From Vitis vinifera (lineage: Eukaryota > Streptophyta > Magnoliopsida > Vitales > Vitaceae), in assembly GCF_030704535.1 (NCBI RefSeq), contig NC_081817.1:26723001-26787000 (forward strand): a stretch of 64,000 nt of DNA. Reading direction: 5' to 3'. The first letter of the stretch is position 1; every line of letters begins with the position of its first letter. This document shows positions 47,001 through 58,379 of the stretch, one piece after another. Below the pieces are notes generated by a model, which searched no databases, had not been told where the DNA came from, and worked only from the letters and a program-made list of their open reading frames with translations. The position numbers were made by a program, and so were the translations under genes.

Positions 47001-50000
47001 GAGTGTTTATACTTGAAGTGTTTTTAGAGTGCATTTGACAATATTTTTACTCGAAGTGTTTTTAGTGGAAGTGTTTTCTCTATAAGTGTTTTTAGGAGAA
47101 TCATCTATCAAGTGTTTCTCTAAAAAAATACCATTAAGTGATTTTTCAGATTTTTAAAAGTGTTTCCTAAAGTTTGTTAAACATCTAATTTTTTTTTTTT
47201 AAAACATTTTTTAAACTAAAAATGTTTCTTAAAATCACTGCTAAAGGGATTTATGGGGAAGGGGAGGGGGTGGAGGTGGATGTTGGGAGGTTTCTTTTAG
47301 AAAACCCTTCCAAGATTAGGTGCTAGAGTAGGTGTTTGGGTTTTTGGAACACATCTCTTCTTCAAAAGTGCAAGAAGGGGGAGGACACTTTAATTTGGAA
47401 AAATGATGGGAAGGGAAAGTATGGTGTCAAGCCTTATTATAATTATCTAAGGGTTGAGAACAATCTTTTATTTCTAGCTAAAGAGGTTTGGGGATCAAGT
47501 GCTCCTCTCAAAACTCGTTTTTTTGCTTGGGAAGGAATGTGGGGGAAGCTATTAACTATAGATACGTTGATGAAGAGGGGATGACCCTTGGTTAATAGAT
47601 GTATTCTTTGTATAGATAGTGAAAAGTTAGTTGATCATATTTTGATTCATTGTGAAAAGATAAGACAACTTTGGACATTGCTGTTAACAACTTTTGGTTT
47701 GGTTTGGGTGTTTTCGGCTTCAATGAGAAATCTTCTTCTAGAATAGAAATTCAAGGGAACTAGGTAAGAAGAAAAGAGCAGTTTCACGGTTGGCTTCAAT
47801 TTGCTTATTTTGATGTTTTGGGGTGAGTGCAACCGAAGGATCTGCGAAGACGTAGAATTGTCATACCAAAGGCTGAGGGTTATCTTTTTTCAGATCCCTT
47901 GTGGAGTGGTCCAAATAGTTGCTAGATTTGGAGATCCCCTCTCACCTGAATTTTTTGGAGACTCTTTATTGTGGCTTGTCTTTCTTTTTTCTAGGTTTCT
48001 TCTTTCTTTTCTGGTGCTTGGGTTGTTTTTTTGTGTATGCTGCCTGTATACATTGGGTACGTCCCCTTTTTTTAGCACTTCTTAATACATGCTTTTGTCT
48101 ATAAAAAAAGAAAAAAGAAAAAATCATTGCGAAATGAGCTCTTAGTGGAAGTATTTTCTCAAGAAGTGTTTTTATGAGAATCATTTATCAAGTGTTTCTC
48201 TAGAAAACACTACAAATGATTTTTTGACTCTACAAGTGATTTTGAATTTTTTTAAAAGTGTTTTCTAAATTTTGCCAAACACTTGATGTTTTTTCAAATA
48301 AGCTTTTTAGGCTAAAAGTACTTCCTAAATCACTACCAAACAAATTCTTAGTTTCTGACTGATTTTGCAAACTTAATAAAAGTAAATTATAGAATACATT
48401 AATGTCATATTATCCTTTTATTGCTTAGTTAAGTCATCATAGAACTAAAAATTAAATCTGCACCATGCAGGATATAGAATTGGCAGTTGTTCCTAAGTTA
48501 ATACTGTAAATGAGTGAAAAAATGGATTCAATAAAAAAAATGAAAAGTAGTTTATAGGTTGGCATTTTGGTTTCATGCAAAATGGAAAAATGCTATGCAT
48601 GTTTCTTGGTATGGACTTTTGTTAATAATTTGGATTTCTTTTGGTTGTGAATTGGTTTTAATAATTATATTGCTTATTGCATCCAGGAACAGCGAGCTGT
48701 ACTGGAGAATGAGACTTTGCGAAGACAGGCAATCTATATTCTTATTGATCCAATAATAAATATGTTACTGTTATTTATCTGTGTGGTATCTTACATTTAA
48801 TATAATTTTTTTTTTCACCTCTGTGCATTGTAGGTTGAGGAGCTTCGAGGTTTGGTTCCATCATCTGACCGCTTGGTGCCACCTTTTCTTGAGTACCATC
48901 CCTTAGAAAGAAAAGATTCCATCACAAAATCTGTTGTAATAAGTCCAGACGTCTGTGATTTTGCAGTTGAGAGGGAAGAATCAGATACTACCTTGCAGTT
49001 AGGGTACAGTTTCTTTTTCCTTTCATCACAAGTAATGTTTGACTTACTGCAAATTTGTTTGTCTATTATTTATTTTGGTATGTTGAAGTGATGCTGAATC
49101 AAGTGAGCTGTTCATTGATATGGCCTAAATGCCATGTGTCTTGGGACTTAGTTCCATATGATTTAGACTGTTCTCCGTTGAGATGACTATTGACCATGTG
49201 CACCAGAGAATGATGCCCTTGCAGGAAAGGGATGAATTTCCACAATAGTTGTGGTATGATGATCTTCTATATCCTTTCAAAGGCATCATATTTGCCACAA
49301 TTACTAGATGCCGATATGACTACCCGAGCCGGGAGTTAAGGTTGTAGGGTTTGATATAGACTTGGTGCACATTGGTGGTGGAATTAGTTCCTGATCATGA
49401 AGCACTATGGGAATTTGTTTAAGGGTCTTGGTCTGGTGGCTTAAGTTGGTGGCTTGCCAAGGGGTGGCTGACATGCATCTAGCTCATTTTGGTTCAAATA
49501 AGAGGGAGGGGGACCATCATGCCTTCATGGAACATGTCATCACTAGAAACTGCCATGTCACTGTGGAAGAGACATAATACTCCAAATTCTCCTTGAGTCC
49601 GAGACATCCTTTCTCACAAGGGACTATTGATACTTTCTTCAATCCCCTATCATCTCTCAGTTGGTTTCACTCTCCTCTCTATTGGAGGAGAACTCCCATG
49701 TAGGCAAGAGCAATTGCTCAACAAAGTTGCCACTAGCCTTACCTGTTCTACTAGTGGCACCCACATCATCCACTCATCCACCACTTCCATTCCCTGTGTG
49801 AGAGCAATTGCCTCTGATACTTTTTCCGGCAGGCTCAGATTTTGCTACAATGCTTGTTTGAAACATGCCTAGTCTTGCCTCTTGCTACAGTAGGTAGGTC
49901 AGCATCAAGGCACTTTTGGAAGCTGGAGCCATCCAATTAGGATATTTTTACCAACTATAGGAAGGATTAAGGCTCAACTAAAGATCCAATTAAGGTTCTT

Positions 50001-50444
50001 AAGAGGAATTCTAGGCTCAATTAACTCTTAAACTTGTAGCAAAGGTATTGTTACATTGAACAGTCCATAGCATTCAAGCACATTGGTAAATGTCTAACAC
50101 AATCCACTACACTATTACACTTAAACAAAGAAAACGTCTTAGTGCATAATCACTTTGATGCCCCACACAGAGTCCACATCTACCCCTCTATAAGAGCAAC
50201 TCTTGCAAGTGTGGCATGATCCCTAAGGTGCGTTGGTCTAACAATTTGTTCTTTTCATGTTTAAACTCAATGGGGACTAATCCCAACCAGATCTGGTAGA
50301 TTCATTGATATTCCTTCTACCATTGGACCCTGCCAGCAGCCACTGACATACTACTTTATGTTCCCCAGGCTTCCCACTGAGATTAGTCGCAAGAGGAAGG
50401 CACCTGCCAAGATGGAAACCCGCTCCAACAACTCTGGCAGTTAA
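41966..50444 (+). CDS. AGL15: MIKC-type MADS-box transcription factor, AGL15-like, 8 exons
   Basis: Exons: 41966-42147, 44597-44669, 46067-46125, 46228-46327, 46414-46455, 48687-48728, 48834-49003, 50369-50444. All joins keep frame: 247 aa. Residues 1-60 are the MADS domain ([36 protein letters not shown]), which binds CArG boxes. The I region begins [11 protein letters not shown]. The K-domain coiled coil (about 90-170) has [20 protein letters not shown] and [15 protein letters not shown]. The C-terminus has DTTLQLGLP with LQLGL (220-224), an EAR-like repressor motif. The EVDILKD-like segment, K domain and DTTLQLGLP ending place it with AGL15 rather than AGL18. In Arabidopsis, AGL15 acts in embryos and represses flowering and floral abscission. 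Intron 6 starts with GC (CAG|GCAATC), not GT. Introns 1, 2, 5 and 7 carry repeats. It is a nuclear protein. Confidence 0.93.
43190..43333. repeat. Imperfect 77-bp tandem repeat in MADS intron 1
   Basis: Two diverged units start TACTGGATTT at 43190 and 43267 and end CTTGCCCTTAT-TAACAT. Confidence 0.65.
43944..44012. repeat. Compound (TA)n(GATA)n microsatellite in MADS intron 1
   Basis: About ten TA units followed by about twelve GATA units. Confidence 0.9.
44980..45545. repeat. Nested inverted-repeat MITEs in MADS intron 2
   Basis: The outer pair is ATGTTTGGTTCCC near 44981 and GGGAACCAAAT near 45534. The inner pair is AGGTTATGTTTGGTTC near 45054 and GGGAACCAAATATAACCT near 45353. Both left arms continue with GGAAAATGCAAGGGAAAGAA. 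This reads as a palindromic element duplicated or inserted inside a relative. Confidence 0.6.
46985..47231. repeat. MITE-like repeat left of the LINE in MADS intron 5
   Basis: Contains GAGTGCATTTGACAATATTT, TAGTGGAAGTGTTTTCTC, GAATCATCTATCAAGTGTTT and ends near CTTAAAATCACTGCTAAA. The same blocks in the same order recur at 48135-48350 beyond the LINE. Confidence 0.55.
47246..48120 (+). mobile_element. LINE 3'-end fragment in MADS intron 5
   Basis: The frame 47336-47584 encodes [20 protein letters not shown] and [20 protein letters not shown], the zf-RVT lead-in of plant L1 elements. A TGA (at a usual Trp) then interrupts, after which [18 protein letters not shown] still shows the Cys/His pattern. 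It ends in an A-rich tail at 48105-48120. The flanks AAATCACTGCTAAA (47232-47245) and AAATCATTGCGAAA (48121-48134) are a 14-bp target duplication with two mismatches. Older than the LINE at 12856-14038. Confidence 0.8.
48135..48350. repeat. MITE-like repeat right of the LINE in MADS intron 5
   Basis: Same orientation and block order as 46985-47231, ending CTTCCTAAATCACTACCAAA. Confidence 0.55.
49100..50340. other. MADS intron 7, unassigned insert-like sequence
   Basis: Markedly less AT-rich than the other introns, with short open frames (such as 49627-49872) and no recognisable domain. It could be a decayed retroelement fragment, but no diagnostic motif was found. Confidence 0.35.
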
Positions 50445-51137
50445 ATACATCTACTGTAATGCTCCTCTTCATGGTTTCTACTTAGAAACTGAAACAACTT
50501 AAAAAAATTGTAACTAATGGTCAAGGTTTAGCAGTTTTTTGTAAATGGGAATCATTTTCACCCAACAAGTGTCTGATCTGCGGGTTAGACTCTTGAGAAA
50601 TCATTATAATGAAGAATGTAGATGTTGCATTTTCTTTTAGTTAGAGAATTGGCTATTCCTGCTGTGTGTAAGTAGTTGTGAAAGTTCTTAGTTCATGTTG
50701 CCTGCTTTTTGAAGCATTCGGCCTAGGGCATTGTAACATGTACGCACTGCTTGTTTCTCAATGGACCGGGCACTTGGGCTTGTATCACAATTACCCTTTT
50801 GGTCATTAATCTGTCTGCACTTATATTCCATTTGGCAGCCAAGAACCATGATTGGGATGGTAGGTTCAGGGTTTCCACTACTTAAAATCTTCCCTGTTCT
50901 TGGGAATTCATGGATTCAAAGACCTGTAGGTCATGTAATCTTTAACAGGTATGTGGACTGTTTTGTTAAAGACATTTTGTACCCAGAAATTTTTGTTCTT
51001 TTACATTTGGCAAATACAATGTTTTCCTAAGCGAAAAAACATACAAATAGTTGTCTGATAGTATGAGAATGTAACAACCTATGTACAAAGAATCTTAAAA
51101 CTTATTATTATTCTTTACAAGGAGAATTCTATTAATG

Positions 51138-52076
51138 CTAATGCTTCCTTCTCCTGAGTATATCAAGCAATTCGTTTCTTCCAGCCAAAACCTCTGAAAA
51201 CAGGTCTTCTACCTCCTTCTGTACGCTGTCGAGCGTCTTCTCCAACACCTCCAATCTTCTTTTCAATTCCTCTGCTGCATTGTTGCCTTTTCCCATGACC
51301 ATGGCATTGAGAAGGCAAGGCACTGCATCATTCACTTCTTTCACCTCCTTCGGTATGCTACTTCTCTCCATTATCACCTCATGAACACCCGCATCGAGAC
51401 CCTTTAATGACGAATTAGCAGAGGAGTCAGCCAATTTTCTCATCTCCAAGTATGGCTGAGCATCTCCACTCAGTCCAGATAACACAATCCCACACACCCA
51501 GAATCCAATACTCTTCATCTCCATCAGTGCTTGATGAGAAACCTCTTCTTTGCCAGAGAAAGGCCTTTCTCTAACGCTTCTCTTGTTTTCTTCTTTGCAA
51601 GCCTTGCCTTCACCCAGCGGCTGAATTGCTTTCAGATGCTCCATTGCTGAAGAAGACGAATGCTCAACAAGGCTCAAAGCATGAGATAGCGAAAACCGAG
51701 CATGACCCAGATGGGAAATAGAGGCATTAATAGAGTTGAGAAGCTCCAGCAAGCTCAAGCTGTAGTTGAGATACTCTTCCATGAAATCAACCTCCCATAT
51801 ACTCATGGGGTAGTCTATCCTGACCACCAGCTTTGCAAAAGCCTTGTTGATAGCAGGGAAGAGTTCAAAAAATCGCTGGAACCAGAATAAGGACAAGATT
51901 TCTGATCCTGGGTTGGGATTCAACAATAGCTGGTTCAAGCAATTGGAAACATCAGAGTGGAAAGCTTGTAGAGAACCCAACAAGGCCTCTGATCCATGGT
52001 GGTGGTGGTGGTGGTGATTATCCAGTTTGGAGTGGAGTCTGAGGGACTTTCCAAGCCTTTCTACCAAGAGAACCAT
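51138..52076 (-). CDS. BPS1 (BYPASS1)-like protein, intronless
   Basis: Single exon, 312 aa, TAG at 51138-51140. The ATG at 52076-52074 is the first in frame; the frame remains open upstream only from a TTG codon. The N-terminus MVLLVERLGKSLRL is followed by seven consecutive His (residues 21-27). A helical region follows: SLQAFHSDVSNCLNQLLL, then LSLFWFQRFFELFPAINKAF, DYPMSIWEVDFMEEYL and NYSLSLLELLNSINASI. This pattern is typical of the BPS1/DUF793 family, in which Arabidopsis BPS1 restrains production of a mobile root-to-shoot growth inhibitor. A hydrophobic stretch MKSIGFWVCGIVLSGLSG is at about 186-203. The last 50 residues form a heptad-rich coiled coil (EELKRRLEVLEKTLDSVQKE). It is convergent with the AGL15-like gene, stop codons 693 bp apart. 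The family call is by pattern and memory; biochemical function is unknown. Confidence 0.8.
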   Translation of the reverse strand: MVLLVERLGKSLRLHSKLDNHHHHHHHGSEALLGSLQAFHSDVSNCLNQLLLNPNPGSEILSLFWFQRFFELFPAINKAFAKLVVRIDYPMSIWEVDFMEEYLNYSLSLLELLNSINASISHLGHARFSLSHALSLVEHSSSSAMEHLKAIQPLGEGKACKEENKRSVRERPFSGKEEVSHQALMEMKSIGFWVCGIVLSGLSGDAQPYLEMRKLADSSANSSLKGLDAGVHEVIMERSSIPKEVKEVNDAVPCLLNAMVMGKGNNAAEELKRRLEVLEKTLDSVQKEVEDLFSEVLAGRNELLDILRRRKH

Positions 52077-52140
52077 GACAGAAACAGAAGACAAAGGAGA
52101 GCTTAGATCAGCTTTTGGCTTTGATCATCCTTGTCTGGGC

Positions 52141-52148
52141 TTTATATA
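52141..52148 (-). promoter_or_regulatory. TATA box of the BPS1-like gene
   Basis: TATATAAA on the minus strand, 65 nt upstream of the ATG, implying a 5' leader of about 35 nt. Confidence 0.6.
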
Positions 52149-52499
52149 AGTGCCGTCTTTGCTTCAACCAAATAAAATAAGATAGTATACAGTGGGCCAA
52201 ATCAGCAGCTTACTAAGCACAACTTCTCCCACTGGAAACTCAAACCCGGGGCTTGAGTCAAATGCTCTTATCCCTTTGAATGTCGCTTTTAGTTGGCACA
52301 CACGCTATGGCAACGGGGTCCACTTACACCTTGTTGCCTAAGATTTATAGGAAGGGCAAGAGGAAAGAACATCAAGTCCCGGGTTTCTTAAGAGTTAAGG
52401 TTTGGGCCCAGAATGGGCAGGACGTTGATAGCCATTATTGGCTTAGGCTCATCCCTGTGGATATTAAAAGAAGGTTACTTTTAAATAAAAATTGTTTAT

Positions 52500-53400
52500 G
52501 AAAAGACAACTTCAATACAAATTAATAAATTCATCTTTTATAAAATAATTAAATTCTATTTTAAAAAGATAAATTTAATTTAAAAATATTAAACTTATCT
52601 TTTGAAAAGATAAATTCAATAACTGCATGACTTTCTCTGTTTTATATAAATTATAATAGTTTTTAAAGAATAAGTTTTTAAAAGTTGTATTTTTAATTTT
52701 TAATTTTTAATTTGTGGTAAGCCATCCATCATTAAAATTTTAATGTATTAATACCAAAAACTAAGTAAAATTTTATTTAAAACTAATTTTAAGTAAAATT
52801 TAAAACTAAGTAGTTTTTAATGGTATTAAGTATTAAGTTGTTTGTTTTTTAAATATTTTATTTTTATTATGTATTAAAAAAAATATAGAAAAATCAAACA
52901 ATTACTTTTAGCATTCAAAAAAAGCTAAATATTTTGATGGTATTTGTTTTTTTTTTTTGGCTGATTTTCTATTTAGTTAAAAGTAAACCGTTGATATCAA
53001 CTAATATAACTAAAACGAATTTGTTATCAATAAGTTTAGTTTAGTTATATTAATTGATATCAATATGTTACTTTTAATTGAATAGAAAAAACTAAATATT
53101 TTGTTTTTTTTATTCAGTTAAAAAATAATTGAATTTATCTTAAATATTTTAAGAAATAAGTAATACATTTAATAAAAAAATAAACGATGTGAAATTTAAA
53201 AGTAAATTGTTTTCAGTAAAAAGTTAAAAAAAACAAACAACACCTAAGTGCTTATTTAATAGTAATTCTAAAAATAGTTTCTATCCTTTATAATACTCGA
53301 AAATAACTTCTTTGATAAAAAAATTTTAGGTTCTACAAAGGTTTACCAATGCTCCTTAGAATCACTACTAAACAAATTATGCTTAAGTGATAAAAATATT
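52500..53400. other. AT-rich DNA with decayed MITEs
   Basis: 52830-53245 resembles the palindrome at 33543-33759: AAGTTGTTTGTTTTTT on the left, AAAACAAACAACACC-TAA on the right, and inner TTTAGTTAAAAGTAA / TTACTTTTAATTGAATAG arms. 53240-53375 is a copy of the AGTGATTTTAGAA-type palindrome. No gene. Confidence 0.5.
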
Positions 53401-53405
53401 ACAAG

Positions 53406-53589
53406 TGTTGTAAAATTATAAAATGAAAGGAGTAGAAAACAAGAAAGAGAAATTAGAATGTAGGAAGAGAATATAATATATTTTATTAGAGATATCTCCC
53501 TTTTATAGGGAGTCACAAAAAGATATACATCAATATAGATGATCATCCACAAGTTCTCATAATCTGATAAATTCTCATATTTTCTAACA
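53406..53589 (-). repeat. Copia-2 3' LTR
   Basis: 184 bp; keeps CTATAAAAGG on the minus strand (a TATA box), which the 5' LTR has lost. Confidence 0.92.
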
Positions 53590-53599
53590 CCCCCCCTTG
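53590..53599 (-). other. Copia-2 polypurine tract
   Basis: The minus strand has AAGGGGGGG immediately before the 3' LTR. Confidence 0.75.
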
Positions 53600-53730
53600 G
53601 ATGATCATAACAATATGGTAACTGCCTTATTAAAAACCTTGCCAATAAAACCCAATGGGATAAAACCTGGACAAAAGAAAAAAAAGTGCAATATATCTAT
53701 ATTAGCATTCTCCCCCTCATGTAAACATGA

Positions 53731-56700
53731 TTATGATTTCTTTAACATTTCAAATGGTAGATCTCTCAATCTTCTCATTCCAATGTCATACCTTAACTTT
53801 TTCAATGTGATCGAAGGTAACGCCTTTGTGAATAGATCTGCTAGATTATTGTATGACCGAATTTGTTGAACATCAATCTCACATTTCTTTTGGAGCTCAT
53901 GAGTATAGAATAATTTAGGGGAGATATGCTTAGTTCTGTCACCTTTTATGAATCCTATTTTAATTTGTGCAATACAAGCAACATTATCTTCATGTAATAC
54001 AGTTGCATTGTCTCTGATGGAAGGTAGTCCACATGTTTCTTGTATATGTTGGATCATTGATCTTAACCATACACATTCACGACTTGCTTCATGAATTGCA
54101 AGAATTTCTTAATGATTTGAAGATGTGGCTACCATTGTTTGCTTGACCGATCTCCAAGATATTGTCGTTCCACCATAAGTAAAGACATATCCCGTTTGAG
54201 ATCGAGTTTTATGAGGATTTGAAAGATACCCTGCATCTGTATACCCAATCAATTGTGATTTTGATTATTTTGAATAATATAAACCCATGTCACTTGTTCC
54301 ACGAAGGTATCGCAATATATGTTTAATTCCATTCCAATGCCTTTTAGTTGGGGCAAAATTGTATCTTGCTAGTAAGTTGACAGAGAATGTTATGTTTGGT
54401 CTAGTATAATTTGCAAGATATATTAGTGCACCGATTGCATTGAGATATGGTACTTCTGGACTAAACAATTCTTCATTTTCTTCTTTAGGACGAAATGGGT
54501 CTTTGTTCACTTCAAGTGAACGAACAACCATAGGGGAATTGACTGAATGTGATTTATCCATATAAAATTGTTTTAACACTTTCTCTATATATGTCGATTG
54601 ATGGACTAATATGCAGTTTAAATAATGCTCGATTTGCAGGCCGAGACAATATCTTGTTTTCCCAAAGTCTTTCATTTCAAATTCCTTCTTTAAATAATTG
54701 GCTGCTTTTGTGAGCTCTTTTGGAGTTCCTATAAGGTTTAAATCATCCACATATACTGCAATTATTGTAAGCCCAAATTTTGATTTCTTGATAAAAACAC
54801 ATGGGCAAATTGAATTATTCACATATTCTTCTTTTAACAAATACTCGCTCAAACGATTATACCACATACATCCAGATTGCTTTAATTCGTACAAAGGTCT
54901 TTGTAGTTTGATTGAGTACATGTTTCGAGGTTTTGGATTAGTTGCTTCAGGCAATTTGAATCCTCCAAGGATTTTCATATATATGTCAATATCTATACAC
55001 CCATATAAATAGGTTGTAACAACATCCATAAGACGTATATCTAGTCATTCAGAGATTGTTAAACTTATCAAGTATCGAAGTGTGATTACATCCATTACAG
55101 GGGAATAAGTTTCCTCATAGTCTATACCAGGTCTTTGAGAGAAACCTTGAGCAACAAGTCATGCTTTATATCTTATGATTTCATCATTCTCATTTTGTTT
55201 TTTCACAAAGACCCATTTATATCCAACAAGCTTTATGTTTTCAGGTGTTTGAACTACAGGTCCAAATACTTCTCATTTTGTTAACGAGTTTAGCTCTATT
55301 TGGATTGCTTCTTTCCATTTTGGCCAATCATTCATTTTTCAACATTCATTCATAGTTTGTGGTTCTTGATATTCATCATTTCTCATGATGTCCATAGCCA
55401 CTTGGAATGCAAATATATTATCTATGATAATGTCGCTACGGTCCTTTGTTTATCTCGTGTGACTCATTGAGATCTCTTCAGTTCTAGATATCGATATTTG
55501 ATCAATTTGTGTCTCTTTAAGAGCTAACTATTTGTCAAGTTGGGTTTCATCATTTGACCATTTCATATTTGTGAACTCTTTAGGAATACTAAGTTTTTCA
55601 TATGTTGTTTATTTTTTTTTTCTAGGAATTAAATCCTTTGAGTCAATAGGTCTACCACGCTTCAGGCATGTCTTAGATTCATTTTCCATGGCATTCTCCA
55701 ATTTTCCTTCAGGGACATCAATATGTGTCGAGGCGTTCACAACTAGCACATGTGACTTTGTTACTTTCTTTATATCTGTGAAAGCATCAGGTAATTGATT
55801 TGCAAGTCCTTGTAAATGAACAATCCTTTGAACTTCTAACTCACATTGTCTTGTACAAGGATCAAAATGAGATAAGAAGGGTACATACCATGTAATGTCT
55901 CTCCATTCTTTTGACTTGTCTCCCCTTAATGGCGGGAAAACATTTTCATCAAAATGATAATATGCAAAGCGGGTAGTAAAAACATCACCCGTGACTGGTT
56001 CAAGATAACAGATAATGGAGGGAAAATTAAAACCAACATATATACCAAGTCGACGTTGAGGTCCTAACTTGGAACGTTGAGGTGGAGCTATGGGAACATA
56101 GACAACACAACCAAAAATATGAAAATGTGAAACATTTGGTTGGGAGCCTAAAGCAAGTTGTAAAGGTGAGTAATCATGATTAGTTGTAGGGCAAATTCAA
56201 ATTAAAGTGGCAACATGAAGAATAACATGCCCCCAAGCAGACAAAGACAATTTTGTTTCAAGAGTAATGGTCTTGCAATCAGTTGCAAACGCTTAATTAA
56301 AGATTCAACTAATCCATTTTGAGTATGGATATGAGCAATAGGATATTCAACATCAATACCAATCGACATAAAATAATAAAAATATGTTTGAGAGGAAAAT
56401 TCACCAGCATTAAGACAAATTGTCTTAATAGGATGATCAGGGAATTGTGTCTTGAGGCGAATTATTTGAGCAAGTAACCTAGCGAAGGCAATATTTCTAG
56501 TTGAAAGAAGACAAACATGAGACCAACAAGTTGATACATCAATTAAAACCATAAAATAACGAAAAGGTCCACTAAATGGATGAATAGGTCCACAAATATC
56601 ACCTTGAATACATTCTAGAAAGGTTGGTGATTCATATTCAACCTCGGTAAATGATGGTTTAATAATTAATTTGCCTTGTGAGCAAGCAACACAATTATAA

Positions 56701-57281
56701 TCATTGGGCATCAGAATCTTCCGGTTCTTCAAGGGATGCCCTAAATAATTGTTGATGATACGACACATCATGGATAATCTTAGATGACCAAGACGTTCAT
56801 ATCATATCATAAAAGTTTTTAAGTCACAGAACTTCTGGTTCATGACAGCATATGACTCAATGGGTTTAATGATTGTTTGATATAACCCACAAGAATAAGA
56901 AAGAAGCTTTTCCAAGATATGTTTTTCCCCATAAATAATTGAAGTAATGAGAAGGTATTCATTACTATCATCATTCATGGTTTCAATGTGATATCCATTT
57001 TGGCGAATATCCTTGAAACTAAGAAGATTTCGCTTGGATTTAGCATAATAAAGGGCACCATTAATGTGGATTTTAGTTCCTCTGGGTAAAATAATGGTTG
57101 CTCGTCCGGAGCCTTGAATCAAGTCTACAAGACCTGATATTGTATTAACATTAGACTTAACCAACGATATGTTAGAAAAATATTTTTTATCACAAAGGAT
57201 TGTGTGTGTTGTGGCACAATTTGCAAGACATGCATCTACATTGGATGTCGTATGATGTACTAAGGTATGAGAAAGATCCAT
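53731..57281 (-). pseudogene. Copia-2 pol remnants
   Basis: Minus strand. Protease-like region 57281-56802 has ANCATTHTIL where relatives have D-S-A-T-T-H, so the catalytic Asp is lost. Integrase 56771-56202 has GDICGPIHP (first Asp) and NGLVESLIKRL (Glu), but CLNAGEF lacks the second Asp (usually DNAGEF). RT 55029-54265 has MDVVTTYLYG, ELKQSGCMWYNRL and VYVDDLNLIG. RNase H 54057-53731 has LHEDNVACIAQI and NNLADLFTKALP. Stops separate the pieces, and the stretch 55030-56200 is a broken integrase/RT linker. Confidence 0.9.
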
Positions 57282-57628
57282 GTATCTTCAAGTATAAATA
57301 AAGAGAAGAATTTAAATAAAAAATAATAAAATATGAAATAAACTATAAAAGATGAATAATAAACAATGTGTTTAAAGATGATAACAAAATAAACCTATTT
57401 GCAAAGAACTAAATAAGAACATAACATTTAATCATAACAAACATTTCCATCACCAATTAGATGGTCAATTTTCCCGTTAGGATTCTCAAAGAAATCTGAA
57501 AAATCTAAATGGGTTAGATCTACTAGGCCATCACTATCAATGAAATTCATTTCAACTTCCTTTCCTTTTACTTTTATTGAGGCTTGATAAATGTCAACAA
57601 AATGTTTTGGAGTACAACAAGTACGTGA

Positions 57629-58379
57629 CTAATGTCCTTTCATGCCACATCTATGACACTTATTCTCACGAGCATGTTTACTTTGTGGTTCTATCCCCTT
57701 TTCAGGTTGTGCCTCTGAATTATTCCACTTCTGGTGGTTTGAGTTGTTCTTTTTTACTTTGAGAACCACTACGATAAGAAGAATTGTGTTTACCACGACC
57801 TCGACTACGATCATGTCCTCGACCTCATCCATATCCACATTCTTGTCCATGTCCAATGGTTTGAACAGATGTGGCATTGGCTTCAGGCAATGACATAGAC
57901 TTAATAGGACGAGATTGATGGTTTTTCAATAATAGCTCATTATTTTGTTTAGCCACAAGAAGACACGAGATCAATTATGAATATTTAGTGAAAAAATGCT
58001 CTCAATATTGCTGTTGTAGGAGCACATTCGAGGCATGAAAAGTCATGAATGTTTTTTCAAGCATATCTTATTCAGTGACCTTTTCTCCACACAATTTTAA
58101 TTGTGAGCTAATTTTGAATAGGGTCGAGTTGTAGTCACTAACAGACTTGAAATCTTGTAATCTCAAGTGCATCCAATCATAGCGTGCCTTTGGAAGGATT
58201 ACGGTCTTTTGGTGATCATATCGTTCCCTTATATTATTCCAAAGGATGAAAGGATCTTTAATAGTAAGGTATTCACCTTTCAATCCTTCATCAATGTGAT
58301 GGCAAAGGAATATCAAAGCTCTGGCACAATCTTGCAAGGATGTGTCATTTCCTTCTTTAATGGTATTTTCAAGATTCAT
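57629..58379 (-). pseudogene. Copia-2 gag remnants
   Basis: 58379-58068 encodes a UBN2-type gag part (LIFLCHHIDEGLKGEYLTIK, ILWNNIRERYDHQKTVILP). 57877-57629 holds the basic region and a zinc knuckle start HRCGMKGH. A stop after GH truncates the knuckle, and the two parts are in different frames. Confidence 0.8.

Noticed and set aside
50761..51030. 89-codon frame between the MADS and BPS1-like genes
   Set aside because: It lies in probable 3' UTR of the MADS gene and has no domain.
52077..52094. Longer start for the BPS1-like gene
   Set aside because: The extension begins at a TTG codon; the first in-frame ATG is at 52076 and suits the TATA position.
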